DNA of 64,000 nucleotides from an uncultured Luteitalea sp. (GCA_934541105.1 CAKTDA010000002.1:62001-126000), one strand, 5' to 3'. Shown: positions 17,716-25,926, numbered from the stretch's first letter. The notes: generated from the sequence alone by a model not told the origin. Numbers and translations: made by a program.

Positions 17716-20700
17716 GGCAGCGGCGTGCCCAGCGCGTTGGTGCCCAGACGCAGCCCCTCGCCGCTGTACATCGCGCGCTCGACGACGAGCGGCAGCGAGC
17801 CGCCCACAGACTCGATCAGCACGCCCGCCTTCGAGTCTGCCGGCAGGCCGGCCTCGACGAGCCAGTCGGCGAGCGTGAACGTCTGCCGCGTGTTGGCGTC
17901 CAGCGGACGCGGCGCCAGTTCGACGGTGTTGCCTTCGAGGAGCAGGCGGGGACGGAACATGCCAGCCTGGCCACCGGTGTTCGCGATCAGGATGTAGGTC
18001 TGCCATCCGAGCGGGCCGCCGTTCTCGCCCTCGGCCAGTACCCACCGCGGGGCGGTGCGCGTGGTGCCCGGCGAGTTGTGCGCCTCGTACCACGTGTTGG
18101 CGGCGCCCGGCCACCACATCGCACGCTCGACGATCAACGGCACCGAGTTGAGCGAGCGGATGCGGACCGAGATGTCGCTGCTGCCGGTGCGGAACGGCCA
18201 CTGGCCCGGGAACAACTCCTCTTCGTCCACCCAGATGTTGAAGCGCGAGTTCGGCATCACCGTGTACTGCCGCGAGTACACGCCGGGAGCCACCGTGTTC
18301 GAACCGCCGACGATGAAGTCGGCCTGCACGATGGCGGCGCTGTTGGTCGTGTTCCCGATCAGCACGAAGTGATCGAAGAAGTCACCGGCGTTGCCCTCCG
18401 CGAGGAACCACTCGTTGGCGGGGGCGGTGATGCCGGCGCTCTCGTGCCCGGCCTTGAAGAGCGGGCTGTCGCCGCGATACATCGCGCGCTCGGCGATGAT
18501 CGGCTCGCCTGCCGTCACGGTGAACGCCGCGGAGAACTCCGCCGAGGCAAGCGGCGTCGTGCCGCCGATGTCCTCGACGTTGGCCCACACGTTGAAGCGG
18601 CTGTTGGGCGCCAGCGTGTACGACTTCGTGTAGACCGCGCCGGTGCCGAGCAGGAACCGTCCCTCGACCGTGACAGGCGTCGCGTTGGGGTTCTGCAGCA
18701 GGTAGAACAGGTTGAAGCCGGCAATCGTCGCGCCCTCGGCGAAGTACCACGTGCGCGACGGGGCCACGACACCGGTTTCGGCGTGCCCGGCGTAGGAGGT
18801 CTTGTCCCACGTCATGAGGCGGTCCACGCCGATCGGCGCGGTCGCCTTCACGGTGGTCGCGAACTCGTAGGCGACGTCGGGCCCGTTCTCGGCGATGCCG
18901 GGCTGCTCGTCGAGCAGCACCGTGCGCCGCTCCCACGGTCCGAGCACCAGGTCGGTCGGCGGCACCGCAACACCGGACGGCAGCTGGTACGTGATCTGGA
19001 CCGTCACGGGCGCCGGCGACGGGTTGGCAAGGGCCAGCCGCACGTCGAAGTTGAGCCCGGACGTCTTCGTGGCACCTTCGGCGAAGTATCGCGTGAACGC
19101 GCCCAGGATCGGGTTCGTTCCGGCCTGGTGTTCCTCCTCGTTCGTCGCACCGTCACCATCAGGGTCGGCATAGGGCGATCCGGAGTTGGCGCACGGGTCG
19201 AGGCCGTAGAGCGCCGCGTACGCGGCATAGCCAGGCAGCGTCGCCTCGATGAACGTGCACTCGCCCGGGAAGATGCCCGTCCGCGTGAACGTGTCCACCA
19301 TGCCGTTCGTGTCGTTGGCCACGAGGTTCGTGAAGCCGGACTGGTAGACGACCGCGATGCCGTTGCCGTTGATCTCCGGGTTCTCCGTGTCGAAGCTGGA
19401 GCCGCCTGACGCCTGGGCGCCGCCTTCCGACACGCTCACGCGCTGCAGTGCGCCGAAGGTATCGGCCGGATGCGCCGGCGCGACGACGCCCGCCCCGAGG
19501 ACCTGGCGCGCGAAGACGTCGGCCGCGTCGTTTGTGTCTCCGGGGACGAGATCCGACGCGTACGAGCGGTACGAGAGGTAGCGGCCGAACATGCTGAGCG
19601 TCGGGTCGTAGGACCCATTCGTCGTGCCGACGTTCTCCGTCGCACCGCTGACGGGCCCGCGGAGCAGCGAACCGTCGGCCCGCGCGATGAACGCATCCGA
19701 CGCCGCCGTGGCCTCGGTGGAGAGAATCGTGCTCGAGAGCAGGTACGTGACGTACTTGCCGTCGGTGCTGATGAACGGATCACGGACCTCGATGCTCGGG
19801 TCCTTGCCGTCGATGTTGGTGCTGAGGCGGAGGGTCGTTCCCGCGACCATGTCGCGCACGAAGACGTCGGCGCGGTTGTTCGTGTCGGGGCTCACGAGGT
19901 TGCTCGCCGCCGACACGAACGCGACGACGCGGCCGTCGCCCGAGATCGTCGGGGTGGTCGACGCGAAGTTCGTGGCGCCGGAGAGCGCGCGGCTGACGAG
20001 TTCGCTGGTTCCGGTGAGCCGGTCGAACCGGTAGACGTCCACCAACGCGTTCGTGTCGGCCGGGTCGAGGCTGGCCTGGGTCAGGTAGACCACGTAGCGC
20101 CCGCTGGCGCTGATGCGCGGCTGGGCCGCAGGCTGCACCGGTCCGCCCGGAGCCGCCACGCTCACCGGCGTCGTCGCGCCGGTGAAGCGGTCGTAGATGA
20201 ACGACCCGCCGATACCAGCGCCGCGGTTGTACGCGAGGAAGCGGCCATCGTGGCTGATGCTGACCCAGTCGGCGTCGAGCGATTCATAGCCGGCCTGGAT
20301 GGGCACCCGCGTGGTGATGCCGGATGTCCGGTCGCGCACGAACACGTCGATGCGCCCGTTGGTGTCATTGGCGTCGAGGTTCGTCGCCGACGACAGGAAC
20401 GCGACGATCGTGCCGTCGTAGCTCGGGGCCGGACGCAGGCTCTGGCCCGAGTAGGTGTCGGGCAGACCCGCGGCCGTGCGCGTGACGCGCTCGACGGCTC
20501 CCCCCGATCCCGAGAACACGTCGGTGTCGCCGTTGAGGTCGCCCGCGACAAGCAGCGTGTCGTCGGACGAGAACACGACGCGGCCGGTGTCGGCCACGTG
20601 CGCGCTGTCGGAATCGCCGGTCGGCGCCGCCGTCCCCGAACTGATCCGCACGAGCGCTCCGACCACGGCGGCACCGCCGCTGCGATCGATTGGCGCACGA

Positions 20701-21788
20701 TAGACGTCGAACGCCGCGTCGAACGTCCCGCCGAAGTCTGCCGACTGCGACGTGAACGCGACATAGGCCCCCGACGCGCTCAGGCGTGCGTCGAAGCTGT
20801 TGCCGTTGCCGCTCAGCCCACCGCCGGTCTTCGACACCAGCAGCGTCGTGCTCGCCGCCACGTCGCGCACGTAGACGTCGGTGAGGCCGTTGCCGTCGCC
20901 GGTCGCGGCCGCAGCGGCCGTCTCGAACGCCACGAGCTGGGCGTCTGCCGAGATCGTCGGGCGCGTGGAGCCGGCGGTGAGCTGTGCGCCGCCCGCCGAC
21001 AGGCTCACGCGCACCGTGGTCGGCGATCCGCTGACGAGCCCGCGGCGCAGGAAGACGTCGGACACGTTGTTGGAGTCGCTCCCTACGCCAGCCGTGGCCG
21101 TCGCGAAGGCGACCGTCCCGTCGTTGGCCACGCTCGGGCGGGTTTCCGACGTCAGGACCGCGCCGCCGCTCGAGCGGGATGCGAGGTAGGTCGTGTTCGT
21201 GTCGCGGTCGCGCAGGTAGACGTGCGTGTTGGCGCTGCCCCCGGAGGCGAGGTTCGGCGCCCGGCTCAGGAACGCGACGAACCGGCCGTTCGGGCTGATC
21301 GCGGAGGAGAAGCTGGCCCCTGAGCCCTCGGCGCCCCCGCTGCTCACCGACACACGCGTGATCACGCTCGACGAACGGTCGAGCACGAACACGTCGCTCG
21401 AGTTGTTCGTGTCGCCGGCCACGAGGTTGCTCGCGCAGGAGTCGAACGCCACGAACTGACCAGTGGCCGAGACGGAAGCCCGCTGCGCGGTGCAGTTGCC
21501 CTGCACGCCGCCAGGCCCCAGCACGCGCGTCACCACGCCACCCGACTCGATGAAGATGTCGGACGTCGAATTCGTGTCGCCCGCGACGAGCGTCGAGACC
21601 GGACTCTCGAACACGACCGTGGATCCGTCCGCGCTCACCGCCGGACGGGGCGTGTAGCGGCCCCCGGCTGCCTGCTCACCCGACGCGGCAATGCTCAGGC
21701 GCTCGGTCACCTGACCGAACGCAGAGGGCGCTGCGATCGCTGCTGCGGCGATCGCGGCCGCACCCCACCCTGCTCGACCTCTCCTCAT
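17712..21788 (-). CDS. Large secreted beta-propeller protein with four C-terminal FAEG repeats
   Basis: 1358 residues. The signal peptide WGAAAIAAAAIAAPSAFG ends near residue 26. Residues ~30-850 hold many WD40-like/PD40 blades, each with a strand such as SPNGRFVAFLS followed by a calcium-like loop DTN..SDVFV(R)DR. Near residue 870, DPDGDGATNEEE is a thrombospondin-type-3/dockerin-like calcium loop. Residues ~898-1340 contain four repeats of ~112-122 residues beginning near 898, 1013, 1125 and 1247; each starts (W/R)x(F/L)AEG and ends with a VERAM(Y/W)-like strand. No catalytic motif is seen. Likely a surface or matrix protein; the C-terminal repeats may anchor it or bind glycan. Its stop overlaps the four-TM gene. 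Confidence 0.75.
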   Translation of the reverse strand: MRRGRAGWGAAAIAAAAIAAPSAFGQVTERLSIAASGEQAAGGRYTPRPAVSADGSTVVFESPVSTLVAGDTNSTSDIFIESGGVVTRVLGPGGVQGNCTAQRASVSATGQFVAFDSCASNLVAGDTNNSSDVFVLDRSSSVITRVSVSSGGAEGSGASFSSAISPNGRFVAFLSRAPNLASGGSANTHVYLRDRDTNTTYLASRSSGGAVLTSETRPSVANDGTVAFATATAGVGSDSNNVSDVFLRRGLVSGSPTTVRVSLSAGGAQLTAGSTRPTISADAQLVAFETAAAAATGDGNGLTDVYVRDVAASTTLLVSKTGGGLSGNGNSFDARLSASGAYVAFTSQSADFGGTFDAAFDVYRAPIDRSGGAAVVGALVRISSGTAAPTGDSDSAHVADTGRVVFSSDDTLLVAGDLNGDTDVFSGSGGAVERVTRTAAGLPDTYSGQSLRPAPSYDGTIVAFLSSATNLDANDTNGRIDVFVRDRTSGITTRVPIQAGYESLDADWVSISHDGRFLAYNRGAGIGGSFIYDRFTGATTPVSVAAPGGPVQPAAQPRISASGRYVVYLTQASLDPADTNALVDVYRFDRLTGTSELVSRALSGATNFASTTPTISGDGRVVAFVSAASNLVSPDTNNRADVFVRDMVAGTTLRLSTNIDGKDPSIEVRDPFISTDGKYVTYLLSSTILSTEATAASDAFIARADGSLLRGPVSGATENVGTTNGSYDPTLSMFGRYLSYRSYASDLVPGDTNDAADVFARQVLGAGVVAPAHPADTFGALQRVSVSEGGAQASGGSSFDTENPEINGNGIAVVYQSGFTNLVANDTNGMVDTFTRTGIFPGECTFIEATLPGYAAYAALYGLDPCANSGSPYADPDGDGATNEEEHQAGTNPILGAFTRYFAEGATKTSGLNFDVRLALANPSPAPVTVQITYQLPSGVAVPPTDLVLGPWERRTVLLDEQPGIAENGPDVAYEFATTVKATAPIGVDRLMTWDKTSYAGHAETGVVAPSRTWYFAEGATIAGFNLFYLLQNPNATPVTVEGRFLLGTGAVYTKSYTLAPNSRFNVWANVEDIGGTTPLASAEFSAAFTVTAGEPIIAERAMYRGDSPLFKAGHESAGITAPANEWFLAEGNAGDFFDHFVLIGNTTNSAAIVQADFIVGGSNTVAPGVYSRQYTVMPNSRFNIWVDEEELFPGQWPFRTGSSDISVRIRSLNSVPLIVERAMWWPGAANTWYEAHNSPGTTRTAPRWVLAEGENGGPLGWQTYILIANTGGQAGMFRPRLLLEGNTVELAPRPLDANTRQTFTLADWLVEAGLPADSKAGVLIESVGGSLPLVVERAMYSGEGLRLGTNALGTPLP

Positions 21789-21942
21789 GCTGCCTCCCCC
21801 TTGAGCGGGCCCTCAGGCGCGCTCCGGCTGATGTGCCACCTTACGGCGCAGGCGCGGCAACTGCAATCCGCGGGCCGCGTCTGGCGGACCTGCGTTCAAG
21901 GTCGCGGTGGCCGCGTCGATTCCCGTGAGGGAACACCTGTCG

Positions 21943-23034
21943 ATGACAACACGCCCGATCACGCTCGAACTCGCCTCGTCCACGGCGTCGGTCGGCACGT
22001 CCGGCGACTTCCGGGTGCCGCTCGTCGGCGTCATCGAGGACCTCGTCTCGCTTCTCGAAGCCCAGATTCCGGATTCCTCGGAGTTCCCGGCCGAGCCTCT
22101 CCGGCTCCGGCTGCGACATGCCACCGACCGCTTGCGGGACGTCGAGATCGCCACCGACATTCCCCCGGCCGGCATCCGACTCGTCGCCGACGCCTCGCAG
22201 GCCTGTGCACGTCTCGCCGGCCACGCGGCCGCCCGCGAGGGCGAACTCGTCGGCGTCATCCGACTGCTCCGCGAACTCGTGGATGGGCTGCGGGGCGACG
22301 CCATCGCCTTCCGCGACGATCTCCTCCGCAGCAGTGAGCGCGTCGCCGACCTGACCCAGATCGAGGACATCCGGACGCTGCGGCGGGCCCTCAACCGGGA
22401 AGTCGATCAGCTGCGCCAGTGCGTGCAGCAGGGCGAACACCGCGAGCATTCGCGCTTCACGCAGGTCGCCGGCGACCTGCGACGGGCCGATGCCGCGATG
22501 GCTTCCGCGCAGCCGCCCGGGTCCCGCGACTTCTCGCGCGGCCTGCCGACGAAAGCCGCCCTGCTCACCGCGCTCGGCGCCGTGCGCGAGCCGACGGCCA
22601 TCATCCTGTGCCGCATCGACGACGCTGACGCCATCGTCGACGGCCACGGTCAGACGATTCTCGAGCGCGTCGTCGTCGCCCTCGCGCAGTTGCTCGATGC
22701 GACCTTCGGCGCTGAGGCCCAAGTGTACCGGACGAGTACACAGTGTGTGGCAATGTTCCTGCGGGGGGCGCCGGTCAGGCAGGTGGCGGCCCAGGTCCGG
22801 AAGGTCCAGGCGCGCGTGGCCCCGGAGTACGAGTACGAGCGCCACGGCGTCACCCGGCGCGTGGTCTTCACCTTCAGTGCGGTCGTGACGCTCTCCTCCG
22901 GTAAGGGCGACGGAAGCGCCCTCGAGGCGTTCACGCGTGCCGAGGAGACGGCCGCGCGCGCCACGGGCGTGTCGCAGCTGCAGGTCGAGTCGAGTGGGCT
23001 CGGCCGCCTCGTCGGCTGGCTGTCGGCCGGATGA
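21943..23034 (+). CDS. Degenerate GGDEF-like protein with helical N-terminus
   Basis: 363 residues from ATG 21943. Residues ~1-195 are mostly helical and charged (LRRALNREVDQLRQCVQQGEH), likely a coiled-coil sensor or dimerisation part. Residues ~205-340 follow the GGDEF order (LPTKAALLTAL, IILCRIDDADAIVDGHGQ, LAQLLDATFG, then YRTSTQCVAMFL where R-G-G-D-E-F is expected). The signature loop is absent, so no diguanylate cyclase activity is expected; it may act as a scaffold or ligand sensor. Its 3' end overlaps the convergent phosphodiesterase ORF by 104 nt. Confidence 0.65.
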   Translation: MTTRPITLELASSTASVGTSGDFRVPLVGVIEDLVSLLEAQIPDSSEFPAEPLRLRLRHATDRLRDVEIATDIPPAGIRLVADASQACARLAGHAAAREGELVGVIRLLRELVDGLRGDAIAFRDDLLRSSERVADLTQIEDIRTLRRALNREVDQLRQCVQQGEHREHSRFTQVAGDLRRADAAMASAQPPGSRDFSRGLPTKAALLTALGAVREPTAIILCRIDDADAIVDGHGQTILERVVVALAQLLDATFGAEAQVYRTSTQCVAMFLRGAPVRQVAAQVRKVQARVAPEYEYERHGVTRRVVFTFSAVVTLSSGKGDGSALEAFTRAEETAARATGVSQLQVESSGLGRLVGWLSAG

Positions 23035-23833
23035 AGAAGCGCTCGTAGGCCGAGTCGATCTGGAAGTGCGTCACGCCGAGCGCGAGCAGGCGGCGCGCGT
23101 CCGCCTCGGCGGCCCGCGAGTGATCGTCGCCATGGGAGGCGTAGCGGAATACGTTGAGGGCGGCGACGGCGGTCACGCCGTGCTGCCGGCACGACGCGAC
23201 GGTCTCGGCATCGAGCACGCTCCCCAACTCGAAGAGGAATCGTCGCGCCGCGACGGCATCGCCGCGCCCGAGCGCGGCCTTCAGGGCTGCCCGGTTCGCC
23301 GCTTCCCGCACGACTCCGCCCGAGAGCGCCGGTAGGCGTCCGCCGTTCAGGCTCCATGTCGTTTCGAGCAGTCGATGCCGGCCGAGGGTGGCAAGCAGGC
23401 CCTCGAGGAATTCGTCGCTGGCATCGGGCACCTTGATGTCCAGCATCAGGCGGATGCGGCCCGCGCACCGTGCGCACAGTTCCTCGAACGTCATGGGACG
23501 CGTGCCGCCCGGCGTCGCACGCAGCGACTCGACCTCGGCCCATGTCATCCCGGCCACGCTGCGAGGGTCGTTGTAGTACCGCTGGAAGTCGGCGTCGTGG
23601 TGGAGGATGGCCTGCCCGTCGCGCGTGCGCCTCACGTCCACCTCGAGCATCCAGTAGCCGCGGGCGATTGCGGCCTCGACCGACGAGGGACTGTTCTCCG
23701 GGTGATCGGCATCGACGATGCCGCCGCGGTGGGCGATGAGGAGGAGGCGCGTGTCGGCGGTGTCGGCGGTGCGGTACGCGAGCGGCGCGAGCCCCATGGC
23801 GACAAGCAGTTCGCGTCTCGAAGGATGTGTCAC
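22931..23833 (-). CDS. Glycerophosphodiester phosphodiesterase family protein, Tat-exported
   Basis: 300 residues from GTG 23833. The N-terminus THPSRRELLVAMGLAPLA has a twin-arginine-type SRRxLL signal. LLLIAHRGGIVDADHPENS, LEVDVRRTRDGQAILHHD and LMLDIKVPD are the GDPD signature blocks with the catalytic His and Glu/Asp metal ligands. It probably cleaves glycerophosphodiesters or a related phosphodiester outside the cytoplasm. The barrel appears to end near FFIRP; the last ~30 residues are Arg/Ala rich and overlap the 3' end of the convergent GGDEF-like gene. Confidence 0.85.
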   Translation of the reverse strand: MTHPSRRELLVAMGLAPLAYRTADTADTRLLLIAHRGGIVDADHPENSPSSVEAAIARGYWMLEVDVRRTRDGQAILHHDADFQRYYNDPRSVAGMTWAEVESLRATPGGTRPMTFEELCARCAGRIRLMLDIKVPDASDEFLEGLLATLGRHRLLETTWSLNGGRLPALSGGVVREAANRAALKAALGRGDAVAARRFLFELGSVLDAETVASCRQHGVTAVAALNVFRYASHGDDHSRAAEADARRLLALGVTHFQIDSAYERFFIRPTASRRGGRAHSTRPAAATRPWRARPSPRHA

Positions 23834-23878
23834 GTCGGCTTCTCCGCCTGCACCATATCGCGATGGGGGAACCGGGTG

Positions 23879-23900
23879 GCGGGTATCGGGTATCGGATCG
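23879..23900. repeat. Short heptamer repeat (GGGTATC-like)
   Basis: Two copies of the 7-mer CGGGTAT followed by a degenerate third unit. It belongs to the class of 7-bp G-rich intergenic repeats also seen near 40.8, 45.75 and 53.83 kb. Confidence 0.4.
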
Positions 23901-23904
23901 ACGT

Positions 23905-23926
23905 GGAACTCGTCCCGGAACGAGTC
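23905..23926. repeat. Imperfect palindrome, relative of the one at 26161
   Basis: It shares the first 14 bp (GGAACTCGTCCCGG) with the perfect palindrome at 26161-26184. The second arm is degenerate (AACGAGTCGC). Confidence 0.45.
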
Positions 23927-23952
23927 GCGAGTGCGTGAGACCGCGCGTCGAC

Positions 23953-24013
23953 GGTTAGGGTGCGGCGGGATGAACGTGGCACTCACAGTAGATGCCGCTT
24001 CGAGAACGCGACA
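23953..24013. repeat. 61-bp direct repeat, copy 1 (GIY-YIG 3' end remnant)
   Basis: 56 of 61 positions match 25380-25440. In copy 2 the segment is the last codons and 3' flank of the GIY-YIG gene. Here, read on the minus strand, it encodes only FVAFSKRHLL and a stop, with no nuclease domain upstream. It is therefore a remnant or transposed tail. The 116 bp upstream (24014-24129) are visibly lower in GC and carry nothing I recognise. Confidence 0.65.
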
Positions 24014-24129
24014 AACCGCGCTGGCTGGGAACCTTGCGTGGTTTGAGAAACACGTGGAAACGCCGACACGGTTCAACCGAACCAAATCGAAGGGTTTCTA
24101 TCGTCGAAAGACGCGCGGAATTGCCTGGT

Positions 24130-24243
24130 TCAAGGACACAGACCAGCATCCTGAACGCGCACGATGTCGAGGTCAGGGAGACGCCGAAGAAGGCCACGGA
24201 CGATGTCGGCGTTGAAGTTCTCGTCCGCTGCGAGGCGAAGCAT
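24130..24243 (-). pseudogene. Truncated DUF5615 (PIN-like) toxin
   Basis: An ATG at 24243, 12 nt after the antitoxin stop, encodes 37 residues beginning MLRLAADENFNADIVRGLL and ending VQDAGLCP before TGA. This is the start of DUF5615 PIN-like proteins: DEN(F) carries the first conserved acidic residue and VQDAGL precedes the usual G-A-x-D motif. Family members are normally ~110-120 residues, so the later conserved Asp residues are missing and the product should be inactive. The sequence after the break is low-GC and unrelated, pointing to insertion or deletion at about 24135. Confidence 0.8.
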
Positions 24244-24255
24244 CGGACGGACGGC

Positions 24256-24579
24256 CTACTTGCGCCTGGCCAGCAGTCGTTCCCTGATTCCGGCCGAAGG
24301 GAATCGCCGCTCGGCCTCTTCCCGGACGCGTTCAGCGAGTCCCTCGCGCTCCTTCAGGTAGGCGTCAACTTCAGGCTTGTGCCGGAGGTAGTACGTAATG
24401 ACGGAGTACACATCGACCAGCGGAACCGTTGGGTAATGCTGCGCGATCTCCTCGGCGGTCGCACCGGTCTCGAACGCGTCGACGATGGTTTCGAGCATGA
24501 CCCGCGTACCCGCCACGCGCACGACGCCGTGGTCATCGGTATGGATAGGCACTCGCTCGAGGACATTCGTCGCGTTCAT
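24256..24579 (-). CDS. DUF433-family antitoxin
   Basis: 107 residues from ATG 24579, with AAGG about 8 nt upstream. VRVAGTRVMLETIVDAFETGATAEEIAQHYPTV is the winged-helix DUF433 core, followed by YYLRHKPEVDAYLKERE and a basic C-terminal helix. DUF433 proteins are the DNA-binding, toxin-neutralising partners of DUF5615 PIN-like proteins. The antitoxin is intact although its toxin (24130-24243) is cut short, so it may now act only as a solitary regulator or be on its way out. Confidence 0.85.
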   Translation of the reverse strand: MNATNVLERVPIHTDDHGVVRVAGTRVMLETIVDAFETGATAEEIAQHYPTVPLVDVYSVITYYLRHKPEVDAYLKEREGLAERVREEAERRFPSAGIRERLLARRK

Positions 24580-24650
24580 GCTGGGACCTTGCTCGAATTA
24601 TGCGCGGCCTCTCTCCTCCGGCCCGCTGCCCCTGGGGAGGGCCGCCCCGA

Positions 24651-24693
24651 TAGACAACAGGGTAGACAATGGCCCGGTAGCCGCTTGTCTACC
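24651..24693. repeat. TAGACAA repeats / 9-bp inverted repeat, operator-like
   Basis: TAGACAA at 24651-24657 is followed by GGTAGACAA (24661-24669), 15 bp, and TTGTCTACC (24685-24693). The last two form a perfect 9-bp inverted repeat. It lies upstream (minus-strand sense) of the DUF433 gene, 82 bp from its start, so it could be an operator. TGTCTA/TAGACA also forms the outer arms at 27651-27698. Confidence 0.4.
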
Positions 24694-25200
24694 TTCATCG
24701 GCCGCACCGAACGACCGTCTTGACCTCGAACAGACGAGCGCTCGTTGAGGGGTTCGCGCCTGGGAGGCTCTCAGCGCCCAAACGTCCGATGCACCGAAGC
24801 CGTTCCGGCTGAAGACGATGGCGACTCCGCGTGCGGCGCACGTCGTTCGCCGGCCGCATCTTGCGCGCAGCTTTCTCCGACGAACCGGCGGCGCCCGCAC
24901 GCCGCCACATCCGGTCATCAAGACGAATCGGGGCGCAGTGTCCCTGTCAGGCCCGGCGGCTGCTGAACGCGAGTGCCGCGTGTCGGCATCGCCGTCAGGA
25001 ATCGCCGCGCCGCGGCGTTCATCCATGGAAAGGGACCGCCAACTGCCGCCCACCCTGTCCCTCCCCTGGCTCGCCTCAGCGGCAAGCCGCGAGACCGCTA
25101 ACGTCTGCACGACATCCTGCACGGCGCGCCCCAGCGGCTCGACCAGAATCACGCAAGCAGCCCGGACCATCACGCGGTGGATGGTGGGCTCGCTCTCGTT

Positions 25201-25301
25201 CCCGTCAAGGCGCCTCGCTCACGCTCGGCCCACGACGGCCACCCCAACGCGGTTGCCGCGTTGGGGACCCCGGCGCTGGGCGTGGCTTCGGCCTTGACGG
25301 G
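25201..25301. repeat. Nested inverted repeat (about 101 bp)
   Basis: The outer arms CCCGTCAAGGC (25201-25211) and GCCTTGACGGG (25291-25301) are perfect complements. Inside sits CCCCAACGCGG-TTG-CCGCGTTGGGG (25242-25266), an 11-bp perfect stem with a 3-nt loop. This could fold as a two-tier stem-loop or be a small non-autonomous element. Confidence 0.55.
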
Positions 25302-25379
25302 AGCCTCGATCGAGCCGAAGACCGCCAATTGCGTGATGCTCCGGAACAAGTCGCGGGGGCTGCGCGTACGGGTTCGCCC

Positions 25380-25440
25380 GGTTGGGGTGCGGCGGGATGA
25401 ACGTGACACTCACCGGAGGTGCCGCTTCGAGAACGCGACA
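25380..25440. repeat. 61-bp direct repeat, copy 2
   Basis: It contains the last ten codons, stop and 3' flank of the GIY-YIG gene. Five mismatches separate it from 23953-24013. Confidence 0.65.
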
Positions 25441-25664
25441 CCGGAACCGGACTTCAGGTAGCGCTCGAAGGCCATGGCGCGGCGTTCGTCGGCAAACTCG
25501 ATACACACGTCGAGTTCCCACGGTCCTCGTCGAGCCGTGTGCGTCGAACGGCCGGCATTGTGCGCGGCAAGGCGGGCCGCCGGATGGGCGGTGACGCCGG
25601 TGTAGTAGCGACTGCGATCAGCGAGACTGCGGAGGATGTACACGCAGGTCCTCGGTGCGGACAT
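25410..25664 (-). CDS. GIY-YIG (URI-type) endonuclease domain protein
   Basis: 84 residues from ATG 25664; an upstream in-frame extension has no conserved sequence. CVYILRSLADRSRYYTGVT is the GIY-YIG core (YIL...YTG), HNAGRSTHTARRGPWEL supplies the conserved Arg/His region, and FERYLKSGSG is the C-terminal signature of stand-alone URI-type proteins. Length and layout match this widespread single-domain family of uncertain role. It lies downstream of tRNA-Ala on the same strand. Confidence 0.85.
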   Translation of the reverse strand: MSAPRTCVYILRSLADRSRYYTGVTAHPAARLAAHNAGRSTHTARRGPWELDVCIEFADERRAMAFERYLKSGSGVAFSKRHLR

Positions 25665-25865
25665 GCCGCCGGCCAGTGCAAGGGACGAGCCGGACGAACG
25701 CGTGCGGAGAACCGCGGATCGATGTCGCGCGAAGGGCAGGAACTGCGATCGTTCGAGGGGACGGAGTGGCAACCCTCGCGACGCCGCTCGCCTGACGCGG
25801 CCTGCCAACCGGCGCTCGTTCGGGGAGGGGTGAGGCCCACCTTCGCGCTTCGCGCTCCGGTGGAC

Positions 25866-25926
25866 ATCCTTCGCATGGCCTGCCGTCCGGAGCTCACGCA
25901 CGCGATGGCAGGCGTGAGCGAAGGAT
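25866..25926. mobile_element. MITE-like 61-bp element at the tRNA-Ala 3' end
   Basis: The ends ATCCTTCGC (25866-25874) and GCGAAGGAT (25918-25926) are perfect 9-bp inverted repeats, with inner arms GCCTGCC (25878-25884) and GGCAGGC (25907-25913). The element is flanked by direct 7-bp copies of GGTGGAC (25859-25865 and 25927-25933). The right copy is the 3' end of the tRNA gene. The structure fits a small non-autonomous insertion; it could instead be a tRNA 3' terminator hairpin. Confidence 0.45.

Larger units (their letters stand above)
24580..25409. other. 830-bp spacer without a supported gene; contains inverted repeats
   Basis: Open frames exist on both strands but their translations are Arg/Ser/Ala rich and lack recognisable domains or ribosome-binding sites. 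What can be seen are two structured DNA elements, at 24651-24693 and 25201-25301, and the start of the second 61-bp repeat. I see no tRNA, transposase or promoter worth naming. Confidence 0.5.

Noticed and set aside
19470..21323. Long plus-strand open frame over the propeller gene
   Set aside because: Arg/Val-rich translation without domains; the opposite strand has signal peptide and clear repeats.
21943..23034. Active diguanylate cyclase
   Set aside because: The GGDEF signature loop is missing, replaced by YRTSTQC, so synthesis of c-di-GMP is not supported.
24130..24132. TGA of the truncated toxin read as selenocysteine (since tRNA-Sec is present)
   Set aside because: The codons after TGA do not resemble the DUF5615 family, so read-through would not restore it.
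24598..25173. 191-codon minus-strand frame in the accessory spacer
   Set aside because: No ribosome site or domain; composition is Arg/Ser/Ala rich, as random high-GC DNA would give.
25170..25409. 79-codon minus-strand frame over the nested inverted repeat
   Set aside because: It is interrupted by the stem-loop arms and has no recognisable protein features.
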